Positions 1 through 6,356 of a stretch of 11,308 bases of DNA are shown here, piece by piece. Below the pieces are notes generated by a model. That model did no database searches and was not told where the DNA came from. It saw only the letters and a program-made list of their open reading frames with translations. The translations under genes and the position numbers were made by a program. Source of the stretch: Thermoleophilia bacterium (lineage in GTDB: Bacteria > Actinomycetota > Thermoleophilia > Gaiellales > Gaiellaceae); NCBI GenBank assembly GCA_014534415.1, contig JACVRM010000063.1, positions 1 through 11,308 on the forward strand, read 5' to 3'. Position 1 is the first letter of the stretch, and each line of letters opens with the position of its first letter.

Positions 1-5
1 GAAGA

Positions 6-476
6 TTGACTACGCAAGTTTCTCCGACCGTCGAGCTCGACACCTGGGTGCAGTGGCTTCGCACGCACGCGGCCATCACGCGGCAGCTGAACGCCGACCT
101 CGTGGCGGCCCACGGGCTGACGATCAACGACTATGAGGTGCTGCTGCACCTCGCGAAAGCGCCGGACGAGGTGCTCAAGCCGGTCGACCTGGCCGCGCGC
201 ATCCTGCTTACGCCGTCAGGGATAACCCGGCTGCTCGCCGGGTTGGAGCGGGCGGGCTTCGTGGAGCGGACCAGTTGCCCGTCGGACGGCCGCGTCAGCT
301 ACGCGAAGCTGACGCCGGCCGGCCGCCGGAAGCTCAGGGACGCCTCGCACACCCATCTCGCCGGCATCGAGGCGCAGTTCACCGGCCGGTTCGACGACGA
401 CGAACTGGCGACGCTCTCGAGCCTGCTCGCGCGCCTGCCCGGCGGCGACGCAGACGCAATCGCCTGCGCGCCCTAG
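6..476 (+). CDS. MarR family transcriptional regulator (5' end uncertain)
   Basis: Winged-helix repressor/activator of the MarR type, about 156 aa, close to the usual 140-160. The N-terminal helix carries the dimerisation part. The DNA-binding part runs from about residue 57 (VDLAARILLTPSGITRLLAG, with recognition helix TPSGITRLL) into a wing with the typical SDGR turn and then LTPAGRRKL. The first possible start here is a TTG at position 6, but only one codon precedes it in the window and it is open, so the true start could lie upstream. It ends 28 bp before uppP in the same direction, so it may be cotranscribed with uppP or control it. The ligand cannot be told from sequence. Family assignment is firm; target and exact start are not. 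Confidence 0.85.
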   Translation: MTTQVSPTVELDTWVQWLRTHAAITRQLNADLVAAHGLTINDYEVLLHLAKAPDEVLKPVDLAARILLTPSGITRLLAGLERAGFVERTSCPSDGRVSYAKLTPAGRRKLRDASHTHLAGIEAQFTGRFDDDELATLSSLLARLPGGDADAIACAP

Positions 477-504
477 CCGATCTGCGGAAGTAGCATCGCG
501 CGCC

Positions 505-1446
505 GTGCGTGCGCGGGCCGGCCTGTTCCTCGTCGCGGGCGGCGCTCTGCTCGCTGCCTTGGCCCTGGCCGCGTTTCGCGTCGGCGAGCGGACGGGTGCG
601 CTGTCCGGCTGGCAGGCGCTGGCCCTCGGGCTCGTCCAGGGCTCCACCGAGCTGCTGCCGATCTCGTCGTCTGGCCACCTGATCCTCGTGCCGTGGCTCG
701 CCGACTGGCGCTACCTCGAGGAAAACGACGCGTTCAATCAGACGTTCGACGTCGCGCTCCATCTGGGAACGCTGATCGCAGTTGCCGGGTACTTTCGGCA
801 CGAGGTGGTCACGCTGACGCGGGCGTGGCTGCGTAGCCTGCGCCGGCGTTCGGTCGACTCGGTCGAGGAGCGGCTCGCGTGGGCCGTGGCGGCCGCCACC
901 GCGCCGGCGGCGGTGATCGGCGCGCTCGGCGAGGCACTGATCACCGAGCGACTCGGCGACCCCTGGCAGATCGCGATCCTGCTCGCGGCTTTCGGCGTCG
1001 TGCTCTGGATCGCCGACCGCCGTGAGGAGCGGCGAGACCTGGGCGAATTGGACGTGCGGTCGGCGCTCGGCATCGGCCTGGCGCAGGCGCTGTCGCTCGC
1101 GCCTGGCGTCTCTCGCTCGGGCGTCACGATCACCACCGGACGGCTGCTCGGCCTCGACCGCGACTCGGCCGCGCGCTTCTCGTTCCTGCTCCTGATCCCG
1201 ATCACGCTCGGCGCGGTGCTCTACGAGGGAGTCACCGACGTCCTGCTCGGCGAGCTGCCGCCGGGCTCGGCCGGGCCGTTCGCCGTGGGCGTGCTCGCTG
1301 CCGCCGCGAGCGGGCTGGTAGCGATCATGGCGCTGCTCGGCTACGTCCGCCGCCACGACTACTCGCCGTTCGTGGTCTACCGGCTGATCGCCGCGGCGGT
1401 CGTCGCCCTACTGATCGTCACCGGCGTCCGGGACGCGAGCTTCTGA
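505..1446 (+). CDS. uppP: Undecaprenyl-diphosphatase UppP (BacA family)
   Basis: Integral membrane phosphatase that converts undecaprenyl diphosphate to the monophosphate, recycling the lipid carrier for peptidoglycan and other envelope polymers; the family confers bacitracin tolerance. Both family signatures are present: the QGSTELLPISSSGHL segment (about residues 48-62) and APGVSRSGVTITTGRLLG (about 200-217), the latter with the catalytic-region PGxSRSG. Several hydrophobic segments follow to the C terminus (VVALLIVTGV). At 313 aa it is longer than the usual 265-285 because of roughly 33 extra N-terminal residues that form an additional hydrophobic helix (LFLVAGGALLAALALAAF). The start is a GTG; no strong Shine-Dalgarno is visible. 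A later start would leave only the canonical core, so the extra helix depends on the start being right. Confidence 0.93.
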   Translation: MRARAGLFLVAGGALLAALALAAFRVGERTGALSGWQALALGLVQGSTELLPISSSGHLILVPWLADWRYLEENDAFNQTFDVALHLGTLIAVAGYFRHEVVTLTRAWLRSLRRRSVDSVEERLAWAVAAATAPAAVIGALGEALITERLGDPWQIAILLAAFGVVLWIADRREERRDLGELDVRSALGIGLAQALSLAPGVSRSGVTITTGRLLGLDRDSAARFSFLLLIPITLGAVLYEGVTDVLLGELPPGSAGPFAVGVLAAAASGLVAIMALLGYVRRHDYSPFVVYRLIAAAVVALLIVTGVRDASF

Positions 1447-1458
1447 GGGACCGCACGG

Positions 1459-1489
1459 GCCGCCCCCGCGTTTCCGAGCGCGTGGCGGC
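1459..1489 (+). terminator. Imperfect GC hairpin after uppP
   Basis: GCCGCC (1459-1464) pairs with GGCGGC (1484-1489), and the inner CGCG (1467-1470) with CGCG (1479-1482). The loop is 8 nt (TTTCCGAG) and there is a small bulge. There is no T-tract. It lies in the 58-bp gap between uppP and the oxidoreductase gene, so it could be a terminator or simply a GC-rich leader structure in front of the next start. Weak call. Confidence 0.3.
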
Positions 1490-1504
1490 GGGAAGCAGCC
1501 GCTC

Positions 1505-2461
1505 GTGCCGGAGCTCGGGTACACGCTGGCGAGCGAGGAGCACGGGCCGCGCGAGCTCGTTCGCAACGCGCGCCTCGCCGAGGAGGCGGGCTTCGCCTTT
1601 GCGCTCATCTCGGACCACTTCCACCCGTGGGTCGACGAGCAGGGGCAGAGCCCGTTCGTCTGGGCCGTGCTCGGCGGAATCGCCGAGGCGACGGAGCGGA
1701 TCCGGATCGGGACCGGCGTGACCTGCCCGATCATCCGCATCCACCCCGCGCTCGTTGCTCACGCGGCGGCCACGTGCGCCGCGCTGATGCCGGGCCGCTT
1801 CTTCCTCGGCCTCGGCACCGGCGAGAACCTGAACGAGCACGTCGTCGGCCAGGGCTGGCCAGCCCCCGACGAGCGGCTGGACATGTTCGAGGAGGCGATC
1901 GAGATCATCCGCCTGCTCTGGGAGGGCGGCGAGCAGACGTTTCGCGGGGCCCACTACCACGTCGAGGACGCGCGGCTCTACACGCTGCCGCCCGAGCCGC
2001 CGCCGCTCGCCATCGCCGCAGGGAAGCCGCTCGCCGCCGCGCTGGCCGGCCGCGAGGGCGACGCCTTCATCGGCGTCTCGCCCGAGCGCGAGCTCGTCGA
2101 ACGCTTCGAGCAGGCCGGTGGTGCCGGCAAGCCTCGCTACGGGCAGGTGCACGTCTGCTGGGCAGAAGACGAGGCGGAGGCACGCCGCACCGCCCACCGC
2201 ATCTGGCCGAACGCCGGCATCAAAGGCGACCTCTCGCAGGAGCTGCCCCTGCCTCGCCACTTCGAGCAGGCGGCGCAGAACGTGACGGAGGACGACGTCG
2301 CCGAGACGGTTGCGTGCGGCCCCGACGTGGACCGCCACCTCGAGATGATCGGACGCTTCGAGGAGGCGGGCTACGACCACGTCTACCTCCATCAGATCGG
2401 CCCCGATCAGGAGGGCTTCATCCGCTTCGCCGAGCGCGAGCTGCTGCCGCGCTTCCGCTAG
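1505..2461 (+). CDS. LLM-class F420-dependent oxidoreductase (FGD-like)
   Basis: Luciferase-like TIM-barrel oxidoreductase, 318 aa, resembling the F420-dependent glucose-6-phosphate dehydrogenase branch (FGD1 is about 336 aa). Visible signatures: LGYTLASEE at the N terminus; SDHFHPW (residues 36-42), whose D37, H38 and W42 match the FGD active-site Asp, His and Trp; GRFFLGLGTGENLNE with E107 matching the catalytic-site Glu; and a C-terminal GYDHVYLHQIGPDQEGFIRF. These support F420 as cofactor. The loop that in FGD carries a sugar-phosphate-binding lysine (TSGKGEE) reads VSPERE here, so glucose-6-phosphate is probably not the substrate. The GTG start has a weak upstream CGGGAAG. It ends 14 bp before the HTH-TOBE gene and may be cotranscribed with it, though no link to molybdate is evident. 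Confidence 0.85.
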   Translation: MPELGYTLASEEHGPRELVRNARLAEEAGFAFALISDHFHPWVDEQGQSPFVWAVLGGIAEATERIRIGTGVTCPIIRIHPALVAHAAATCAALMPGRFFLGLGTGENLNEHVVGQGWPAPDERLDMFEEAIEIIRLLWEGGEQTFRGAHYHVEDARLYTLPPEPPPLAIAAGKPLAAALAGREGDAFIGVSPERELVERFEQAGGAGKPRYGQVHVCWAEDEAEARRTAHRIWPNAGIKGDLSQELPLPRHFEQAAQNVTEDDVAETVACGPDVDRHLEMIGRFEEAGYDHVYLHQIGPDQEGFIRFAERELLPRFR

Positions 2462-2465
2462 AGTC

Positions 2466-2484
2466 GCCTAGGCGGTGCCTAGGC
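2466..2484. promoter_or_regulatory. Paired GCCTAGGC palindromes over a start codon (putative operator)
   Basis: GCCTAGGC occurs at 2466-2473 and again at 2477-2484, 11 bp apart (about one helical turn), with the GTG start of the HTH-TOBE gene (2475-2477) between and overlapping them. Each unit is its own palindrome, so the pair reads both as direct and inverted repeat. Contained CTAG is generally scarce in bacterial DNA. Binding by the neighbouring HTH protein (autoregulation) is inference. Confidence 0.4.
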
Positions 2485-2852
2485 AGAGAGCGTACAGCGC
2501 CGGCGAGGCCGCTCGCCGGCTCGGGATCAGCATCGACACCCTGCGGCGCTGGGACAGGGAGGGGCACATCAGGACGACCCGCGACGCGGCGAACCGTCGG
2601 GTCGTGTCGGCGAGCGAGGTCGACCGCCTGCGTGGCCGCGACACCGGGCACGAGCTGTCGGCCCGCAACCGGTTCCCCGGAACCGTGCGCGACGTCAAGG
2701 CCGAGGGGCTGCTCGCGCAGGTCGAGATCGAGGCTGGGCCGTTCCGCGTCGTCTCCGTGGTCACGCGCGAAGCAGTCGAAGAGCTCGGGCTCACACCCGG
2801 CATGCCGGCGACGGCGGTGGTCAAGGCGACGTCCGTCCTGCTCGAGCGGTGA
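2475..2852 (+). CDS. HTH (MerR/BldC-like) + TOBE molybdate-binding protein
   Basis: Two-domain protein of 125 aa. Residues about 5-50 are a MerR-type helix-turn-helix (YSAGEAARRLGISIDTLRRW, then DREGHIRTTRDAANRRVVSASEV) without the long dimerisation coiled coil of classical MerR. Residues about 62-125 are a TOBE/Mop-like domain (NRFPGTVRDV...LAQVEIEAG, ending LGLTPGMPATAVVKATSVLL), a fold that binds molybdate or tungstate oxyanions. Directly followed by modA with a 4-bp GTGA overlap, so it is probably the oxyanion-responsive regulator or molybdate-storage protein of this operon, doing the job that ModE does elsewhere. GTG start; there is little room for a Shine-Dalgarno, because the 14 bp before it are mostly a palindrome. 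The regulatory role is inferred from domains and position. Confidence 0.82.
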   Translation: MPRQRAYSAGEAARRLGISIDTLRRWDREGHIRTTRDAANRRVVSASEVDRLRGRDTGHELSARNRFPGTVRDVKAEGLLAQVEIEAGPFRVVSVVTREAVEELGLTPGMPATAVVKATSVLLER

Positions 2853-3577
2853 GGTTGGCCGCGCTCGCGCTCGCCGTCGCCCTCGTCGCCGGGTGCGGCG
2901 GAGCTGACGACGAGCAGCTGACCGTCTTCGCCGCGTCCTCGCTCAGCGAGGTGTTCGAGCAGCTCGAGCCCGATGCTCGCTACAACTTCGCCGGCTCGGA
3001 CGAGCTCGCCACGCAGCTCCGCGAGGGTGCGGACGCGGACGTCTATGCGTCCGCCAGCCCCGGCCACGCCGTGGATCTCCACCGCGAGGGGATCGTCGAG
3101 CGGCCGCGCCTGCTGGCCGCGAACCAGGTCGTCCTCGTCGTGCCGCGGTCGAATCGGGCCGGCATCGAGACGCTGGCCGACGTGGCGCGGCCCGGTATTC
3201 GCCTCGTCATCGCGGCCCCGGGCGTCCCTGCCGGCGACTACGCGCGCGAGGCGCTCGAGCGCGACCCGCGGGGTGACGCGATCCTCGCGAACGTCGTCAG
3301 CGAGGAGCAGGACGTCAAGGCCGTGGTCGCCAAGGTCGCGCTCGGCGAGGCGGACGCGGGCTTCGCGTACCGGACCGACGTCGAGCCGGCCGCCGGTGAC
3401 GTCGTCGAGGTCGGCGGCGCGCTCGCACGCGCCGAATACGCGATCGCGCTCGTGCGCGAGGGCGACCGTGACGACGCTGAGCGGTTCGTCGAACGTATGC
3501 TCGCGCCGGAGGGACAGCAGGCGCTGCTGGGCGCAGGCTTCGTCACGACGTCCGAGGCAGGGAGGCCGCTGCCGTGA
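2849..3577 (+). CDS. modA: Molybdate ABC transporter substrate-binding lipoprotein ModA
   Basis: Extracytoplasmic oxyanion-binding protein, 242 aa. The N terminus is a short lipoprotein signal with lipobox VAGC (Cys16 would be lipidated). Family features in order: LTVFAASSL (about 24-32), where the serines contact the anion; AGSDELATQLREGADADVYASA (about 48-69); the APGVPAGDYAREAL segment; and the strongly conserved EEQDVKAVVAKVALGEADAGFAYRTDV region with the ligand tyrosine. The GTG start overlaps the stop of the upstream HTH-TOBE gene (GTGA), and the 3' end overlaps modB the same way, so the three genes are translationally coupled. Molybdate is most likely; tungstate cannot be excluded from sequence. 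Confidence 0.93.
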   Translation: MRLAALALAVALVAGCGGADDEQLTVFAASSLSEVFEQLEPDARYNFAGSDELATQLREGADADVYASASPGHAVDLHREGIVERPRLLAANQVVLVVPRSNRAGIETLADVARPGIRLVIAAPGVPAGDYAREALERDPRGDAILANVVSEEQDVKAVVAKVALGEADAGFAYRTDVEPAAGDVVEVGGALARAEYAIALVREGDRDDAERFVERMLAPEGQQALLGAGFVTTSEAGRPLP

Positions 3578-4398
3578 AGCGCCTCTTCGAGGTCGCGTGC
3601 GCCGTGACGGCCGGCCTCGCGTTCGCGTTCCTGCTGCTGCCGCTCGTGGCGCTCTTCCTGCGCGTGAGCCCCGGCGCGCTCGTCTCCGCGCTCGTCAGCG
3701 AGCCGGCGCGCGAGGCCTTGCTCGTCAGTCTCGAGACGAGCGCCATCGCGCACGTGATCATCCTCGCCGCCGGAACGCCCGTCGCCTACCTGCTCGGAAC
3801 GCGCGACTTCCGCGGCCGTCGCGCGCTGATCGCCGCCGTCGAGCTGCCGCTCGTGCTGCCGCCGGCGGTCGCCGGCATCGCGCTGCTGGCCGCCTTCGGC
3901 AGCCGCGGCCTGCTCGGCGACGAGCTCGACCTGCTGGGGGTCTCGCTGCCGTTCACCCAGGCGGCAGTCGTGCTGGCGATCGTCTTCGTGGCGAGCCCGT
4001 TCTACATCCGGCAGGCGGTCGCCGCCTTCGGCGCCGTCGACAGGACGCTGCTCGACGCGGCGCGAACGCTCGGTGCCGCGCCCGGCCGCGTGTTCGCCCG
4101 CGTGGCCCTGCCGCTTGCAGCGGGCGGCCTCGGCGCCGGCTCTTCCCTCGCGTTCGCGCGCGGGCTCGGCGAGTTCGGCGCGACGATCATCTTCGCGGGC
4201 AGCTTCCCGGGCGAGACGCGCACGGCGCCGCTCGCCATCTACGCCGAGCTCGACCGCGACTTCGACGTCGCCGTCGCGCTCGGCGCGCTGCTCGTCCTCG
4301 TCAGCGTCGCGGTGCTCGCGGCGGTCAGCCTGCTTCCCGCATGGACGCGGTTCACGTCGAGCTCGGCCACGACCTTCGCGCCTTCCGCCTCGACGTAG
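3574..4398 (+). CDS. modB: Molybdate ABC transporter permease ModB
   Basis: Membrane permease of the molybdate/sulfate family, 274 aa, with five to six hydrophobic helices (for example AFAFLLLPLVALFL near the N terminus and ALLVLVSVAVLAAVSLL near the C terminus). The cytoplasmic coupling loop that docks on the ATPase is clear: DAARTLGA starting at about residue 161, followed by LPLAAGGLGAGSSLAFARGLGEFGA, the EAA-type motif. ELPLVLPPAVAGIALLAAFG is also typical of ModB. The GTG start overlaps the modA stop by 4 bp. Its last 58 bp are also the start of modC in another frame; the extra C-terminal tail (TRFTSSSATTFAPSAST) is past the last membrane helix and may be non-essential. Confidence 0.93.
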   Translation: MKRLFEVACAVTAGLAFAFLLLPLVALFLRVSPGALVSALVSEPAREALLVSLETSAIAHVIILAAGTPVAYLLGTRDFRGRRALIAAVELPLVLPPAVAGIALLAAFGSRGLLGDELDLLGVSLPFTQAAVVLAIVFVASPFYIRQAVAAFGAVDRTLLDAARTLGAAPGRVFARVALPLAAGGLGAGSSLAFARGLGEFGATIIFAGSFPGETRTAPLAIYAELDRDFDVAVALGALLVLVSVAVLAAVSLLPAWTRFTSSSATTFAPSAST

Positions 4399-5399
4399 CG
4401 CTCACGGTCGGTCGGGAGACCGTCGCGCTCGTCGGGCCGTCGGGAGCCGGCAAGACGACCGTCGTGCGCGCGGTCGCCGGGCTGCTGCGGCCGCGCAGCG
4501 GTCTCGTGGAGGCCGCCGGCGAGACGTGGCTCGACACCGAGCGGGGCGTGGACGTGCCGCCCGAGCGCCGCTCCGTCGGGCTCGTCTTCCAGGACTACGC
4601 GCTCTTCCCGCACCTGAGCGTCGCGCAGAACGTGTGCTTCGGCGCGCAGCGCCCGGTCGAGCCGCTGCTCGAGCATCTTGGCCTTGCGCAGCTTGCGCGC
4701 GCGCGGCCGGGCGACCTATCGGGAGGCGAGCGCCAGCGCGTCGCACTGGCTCGCGCGCTCGCGCGCGAGCCCCGCGTGCTCCTCCTCGACGAGCCGCTCG
4801 CGGCGCTCGACACGCAGACGCGCGCGACGGTCCGCGGCGAGCTGCGCATGCGCCTCCGCGAGACGGGTCTCCCGACCGTGCTGGTCACCCACGACTTCAA
4901 CGACGCCGCCGCGCTCGCCGACCGGCTCGCCGTCGTGGTCGCGGGCCGCATCGTCCAGCAGGGCACGGCCGCCGAGCTCGTCGCTGCGCCGGCCAGCCCC
5001 TTCGTCGCATCGTTCGCCGGCGGCAACGTCCTGCCGGGACGCGCCCGTTCCAGCGGAGGCCTGACCGAGGTGATGCTCCACGACGGCACGCGCGTGCTCT
5101 CGACGGACGGAGCGTACGGCGAAGTCGCGGCGGTCGTGTACCCGTGGGACGTGGCGCTTGCCCGCGACGCGCCCGACGACTCGATGCAGAACCACCTGCA
5201 CGGCGAGGTGACGAGCGTCGTCCCGCTCGGTAACCGCCTGCGCGTGCGCGTCGGAACGCTGACCGCCGAGATCACTGCCGCATCGGGCGAACGCCTCGCC
5301 GTCCGGGACGGCGACCGGCTCGTGGCGAGCTTCAAGGCGTCCGCGACGCGGCTGCTTCCGCTCGGCGGCGGCGGGTTCGCGAACGACTCGCACGGGTAG
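4341..5399 (+). CDS. modC: Molybdate ABC transporter ATP-binding protein ModC
   Basis: Cytoplasmic ATPase of the importer, 352 aa, about the usual ModC length. Walker A GPSGAGKTT (residues 32-40), Q-loop VFQDYALFPHLSV, signature LSGGE (126-130), Walker B VLLLDEP (146-152) and the switch histidine in LVTHD (H184). The last ~110 residues (about 240-352: EVMLHDGTRVLS..., LHGEVTSVVPLGNRLRVRVG) form a C-terminal TOBE-type domain, the oxyanion-sensing regulatory part. Start is the ATG at 4341: homology begins right after it, although the frame is open far upstream. This start puts the first 58 bp inside modB, so expression is probably coupled. With modA and modB it makes a complete importer; the separate HTH-TOBE protein gives a second oxyanion-binding unit in the same operon. 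Confidence 0.93.
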   Translation: MDAVHVELGHDLRAFRLDVALTVGRETVALVGPSGAGKTTVVRAVAGLLRPRSGLVEAAGETWLDTERGVDVPPERRSVGLVFQDYALFPHLSVAQNVCFGAQRPVEPLLEHLGLAQLARARPGDLSGGERQRVALARALAREPRVLLLDEPLAALDTQTRATVRGELRMRLRETGLPTVLVTHDFNDAAALADRLAVVVAGRIVQQGTAAELVAAPASPFVASFAGGNVLPGRARSSGGLTEVMLHDGTRVLSTDGAYGEVAAVVYPWDVALARDAPDDSMQNHLHGEVTSVVPLGNRLRVRVGTLTAEITAASGERLAVRDGDRLVASFKASATRLLPLGGGGFANDSHG

Positions 5400-5409
5400 T
5401 GCGCGCTCA

Positions 5410-5757
5410 GTGGGAAGACGAGAAGAGTCCGTCGCCTACAACGAGACGGTCTTCCGCAAAGCGAACGAAGACCTGCGCGACGAGTGGCGGCGCATGGGCA
5501 TCGAGCGCGCCGCGGAGGCGCTGTTCATCTGCGAGTGTGGCGACCCCGCCTGCAAGCGGCCCATGCAGCTTCGACTCGCGGACTACGAGGCCGTGCGCGA
5601 GGATCCCAACACGTTCGCCGTCGTGCCCGGACACGAGGACAAGGCGACGGAGCAGATCGTGACCGACGAGCTCGTCCAGAGGAACGACCGGTTCGCCGTC
5701 GTCCGCAAGCGCGTGGCGTTTCGCCAGGACACCGAGGCGACCGATCCCCGCCGCTGA
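5410..5757 (+). CDS. Small protein of unknown function, CxCx4C/PGH family, copy 1
   Basis: 115 aa, soluble, no signal peptide or membrane helix. I do not recognise a named function; proteins of this shape are common hypothetical proteins in high-GC actinobacteria as far as I recall. The N-terminal ~30 residues are a charged helix (NETVFRKANEDLRDEW). Then comes FICECGDPAC with C41, C43 and C48, followed by a beta-rich part RLADYEAVREDPNTFAVVPGH (H75), and the C terminus ends EATDPRR. C-x-C-x4-C plus the later His could hold a metal ion, which is inference. GTG start 10 bp after modC, so possibly the tail of the mod transcript. It is a paralogue of the next gene, one base downstream. Confidence 0.8.
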   Translation: MGRREESVAYNETVFRKANEDLRDEWRRMGIERAAEALFICECGDPACKRPMQLRLADYEAVREDPNTFAVVPGHEDKATEQIVTDELVQRNDRFAVVRKRVAFRQDTEATDPRR

Positions 5758-5758
5758 C

Positions 5759-6118
5759 GTGGGCGATCGTGAAGACCGCAAGGCGAGAAACGAGGCCGTC
5801 TTCCGGACGCTCAACGAGCGGATCCGCGCCGTGGTGGACGAGTTGAGTCTGGCCGGCATCGTCGACGAGCGCGAGGTGAGCGAATACCTGTGCGAGTGCG
5901 CGGCGGCCGATTGCCTGGAGCGCATCATGCTGACGCCCGCCGAGTACGAGCTGGCTCGCGCGACGCCGATCCGGTTTGTCATCGCGCCGGGCCACGTCGC
6001 CGTCGAGGTGGAGCGCGTCGTCCACGAGACCGATCGCTTCATGATCGTCGAGAAGCACCCGGGCGAGCGGCAGATCGCAGCGGCGACGGACCCGAGGCGG
6101 GAGCAGCCGGGCGAGTAG
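5759..6118 (+). CDS. Small protein of unknown function, CxCx4C/PGH family, copy 2
   Basis: 119 aa paralogue of the preceding gene: NEAVFRTLNERIRAVVDEL helix, YLCECAAADC (C45, C47, C52), LTPAEYELARATPIRFVIAPGH (H78), VVHETDRFMIVEKHPGE and a C terminus AATDPRREQ. The order and spacing match copy 1 over its whole length, but most other positions differ, so this is an old duplication and not a recent one. The GTG start is 1 bp after the copy 1 stop, so the two are almost certainly cotranscribed and may form a heterodimer (inference). No catalytic motif is evident. It ends shortly before the TPP riboswitch, so its transcript must stop or read through into that leader. Confidence 0.8.
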   Translation: MGDREDRKARNEAVFRTLNERIRAVVDELSLAGIVDEREVSEYLCECAAADCLERIMLTPAEYELARATPIRFVIAPGHVAVEVERVVHETDRFMIVEKHPGERQIAAATDPRREQPGE

Positions 6119-6142
6119 CCGCACCCGCGTTGGTACTCTCGG

Positions 6143-6221
6143 TTTACCGGGGTGCCGCACCGCGCGGCTGAGATCAGACCCGTCGAACCTGATCCGGGTA
6201 ATGCCGGCGAAGGGAGGAGAA
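6143..6221 (+). ncRNA. TPP (THI-box) riboswitch
   Basis: Thiamin-diphosphate-binding leader RNA. All core parts can be traced. P2 is GGGT (6150-6153) with ACCC (6178-6181). P3 is GCCGC (6154-6158) with GCGGC (6164-6168), followed by the invariant CTGAGA (6168-6173). P4 is CCT (6188-6190) with AGG (6211-6213). P5 is CCGG (6194-6197) with CCGG (6204-6207) and loop GTAATG. A P1 can form between TTTACC (6143-6148) and GGAGAA (6216-6221) with one mismatch. The Shine-Dalgarno GGGAGGAG (6212-6219) is inside the 3' strand, which suggests control of translation. Downstream is cytX, a well-known TPP-riboswitch target, but 168 bp away and behind a second copy of the P4-P5 arm. Confidence 0.95.
6189..6219 (+). 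repeat. 31-bp direct repeat, copy 1 (riboswitch P4-P5 arm + SD)
   Basis: Identical to 6353-6383 over 31 bp. It begins at the second C of P4 and contains the complete P5 stem and GTAATG loop, the 3' strand of P4 and the Shine-Dalgarno. This copy is in its normal place within the full aptamer. Confidence 0.95.
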
Positions 6222-6356
6222 GTGGCTGCACGGAGAGCAAGAGCGAGCCGGCTCGACGGCGGGCTTTGCCCGGCGTCGGTCACGGCAGGCCCGAGGCTTC
6301 CTCGCGCTGAAGGAGGGGGCTCATGGGGGAACCCTGAGTTCCCCCATGCCTGCTGA
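6222..6356 (+). other. 44-codon leader ORF between riboswitch and cytX (coding doubtful)
   Basis: A GTG at 6222 sits directly behind the riboswitch Shine-Dalgarno (GGGAGGAG, 6212-6219) and opens a frame of 44 codons that stops at TGA 6354-6356, overlapping the second copy of the repeat. The peptide (starting MAARRARASRLDGGL, ending GNPEFPHAC) matches nothing I recognise, and its last third is simply the translation of the 11-bp hairpin. It has the best-placed ribosome site in this leader, so translation is possible. It could be a regulatory leader peptide, the remnant of a gene once first under the riboswitch, or chance. Confidence 0.35.
6322..6348 (+). other. Strong 11-bp hairpin in the cytX leader
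   Basis: CATGGGGGAAC (6322-6332) and GTTCCCCCATG (6338-6348) are perfectly complementary around a 5-nt loop CCTGA. There is no T-tract after it, so a classical intrinsic terminator is unlikely. It ends 4 bp before the second repeat copy and may act as a spacer, an RNA-processing site or a U-less terminator. Confidence 0.6.

Noticed and set aside
379..1356. Long minus-strand open frame opposite uppP
   Set aside because: Low-complexity Arg/Asp/Glu-rich translation with no motif, typical antisense of a GC-rich gene; the plus strand has both UppP signatures.
1418..2392. 324-codon minus-strand open frame opposite the LLM oxidoreductase
   Set aside because: No recognisable domain; the plus-strand protein is intact and has clear family motifs.
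2973..4340. Upstream extension of the modC frame through modA and modB
   Set aside because: Ser/Arg/Pro-rich translation without domain content, overlapping two intact genes; ModC homology begins at the ATG at 4341.
6220..6352. Insert between the two repeat copies as a small mobile element with a 31-bp target duplication
   Set aside because: No terminal inverted repeats at its ends and 31 bp is too long for usual target duplications; the repeat boundaries follow the RNA arm rather than a transposition signature.
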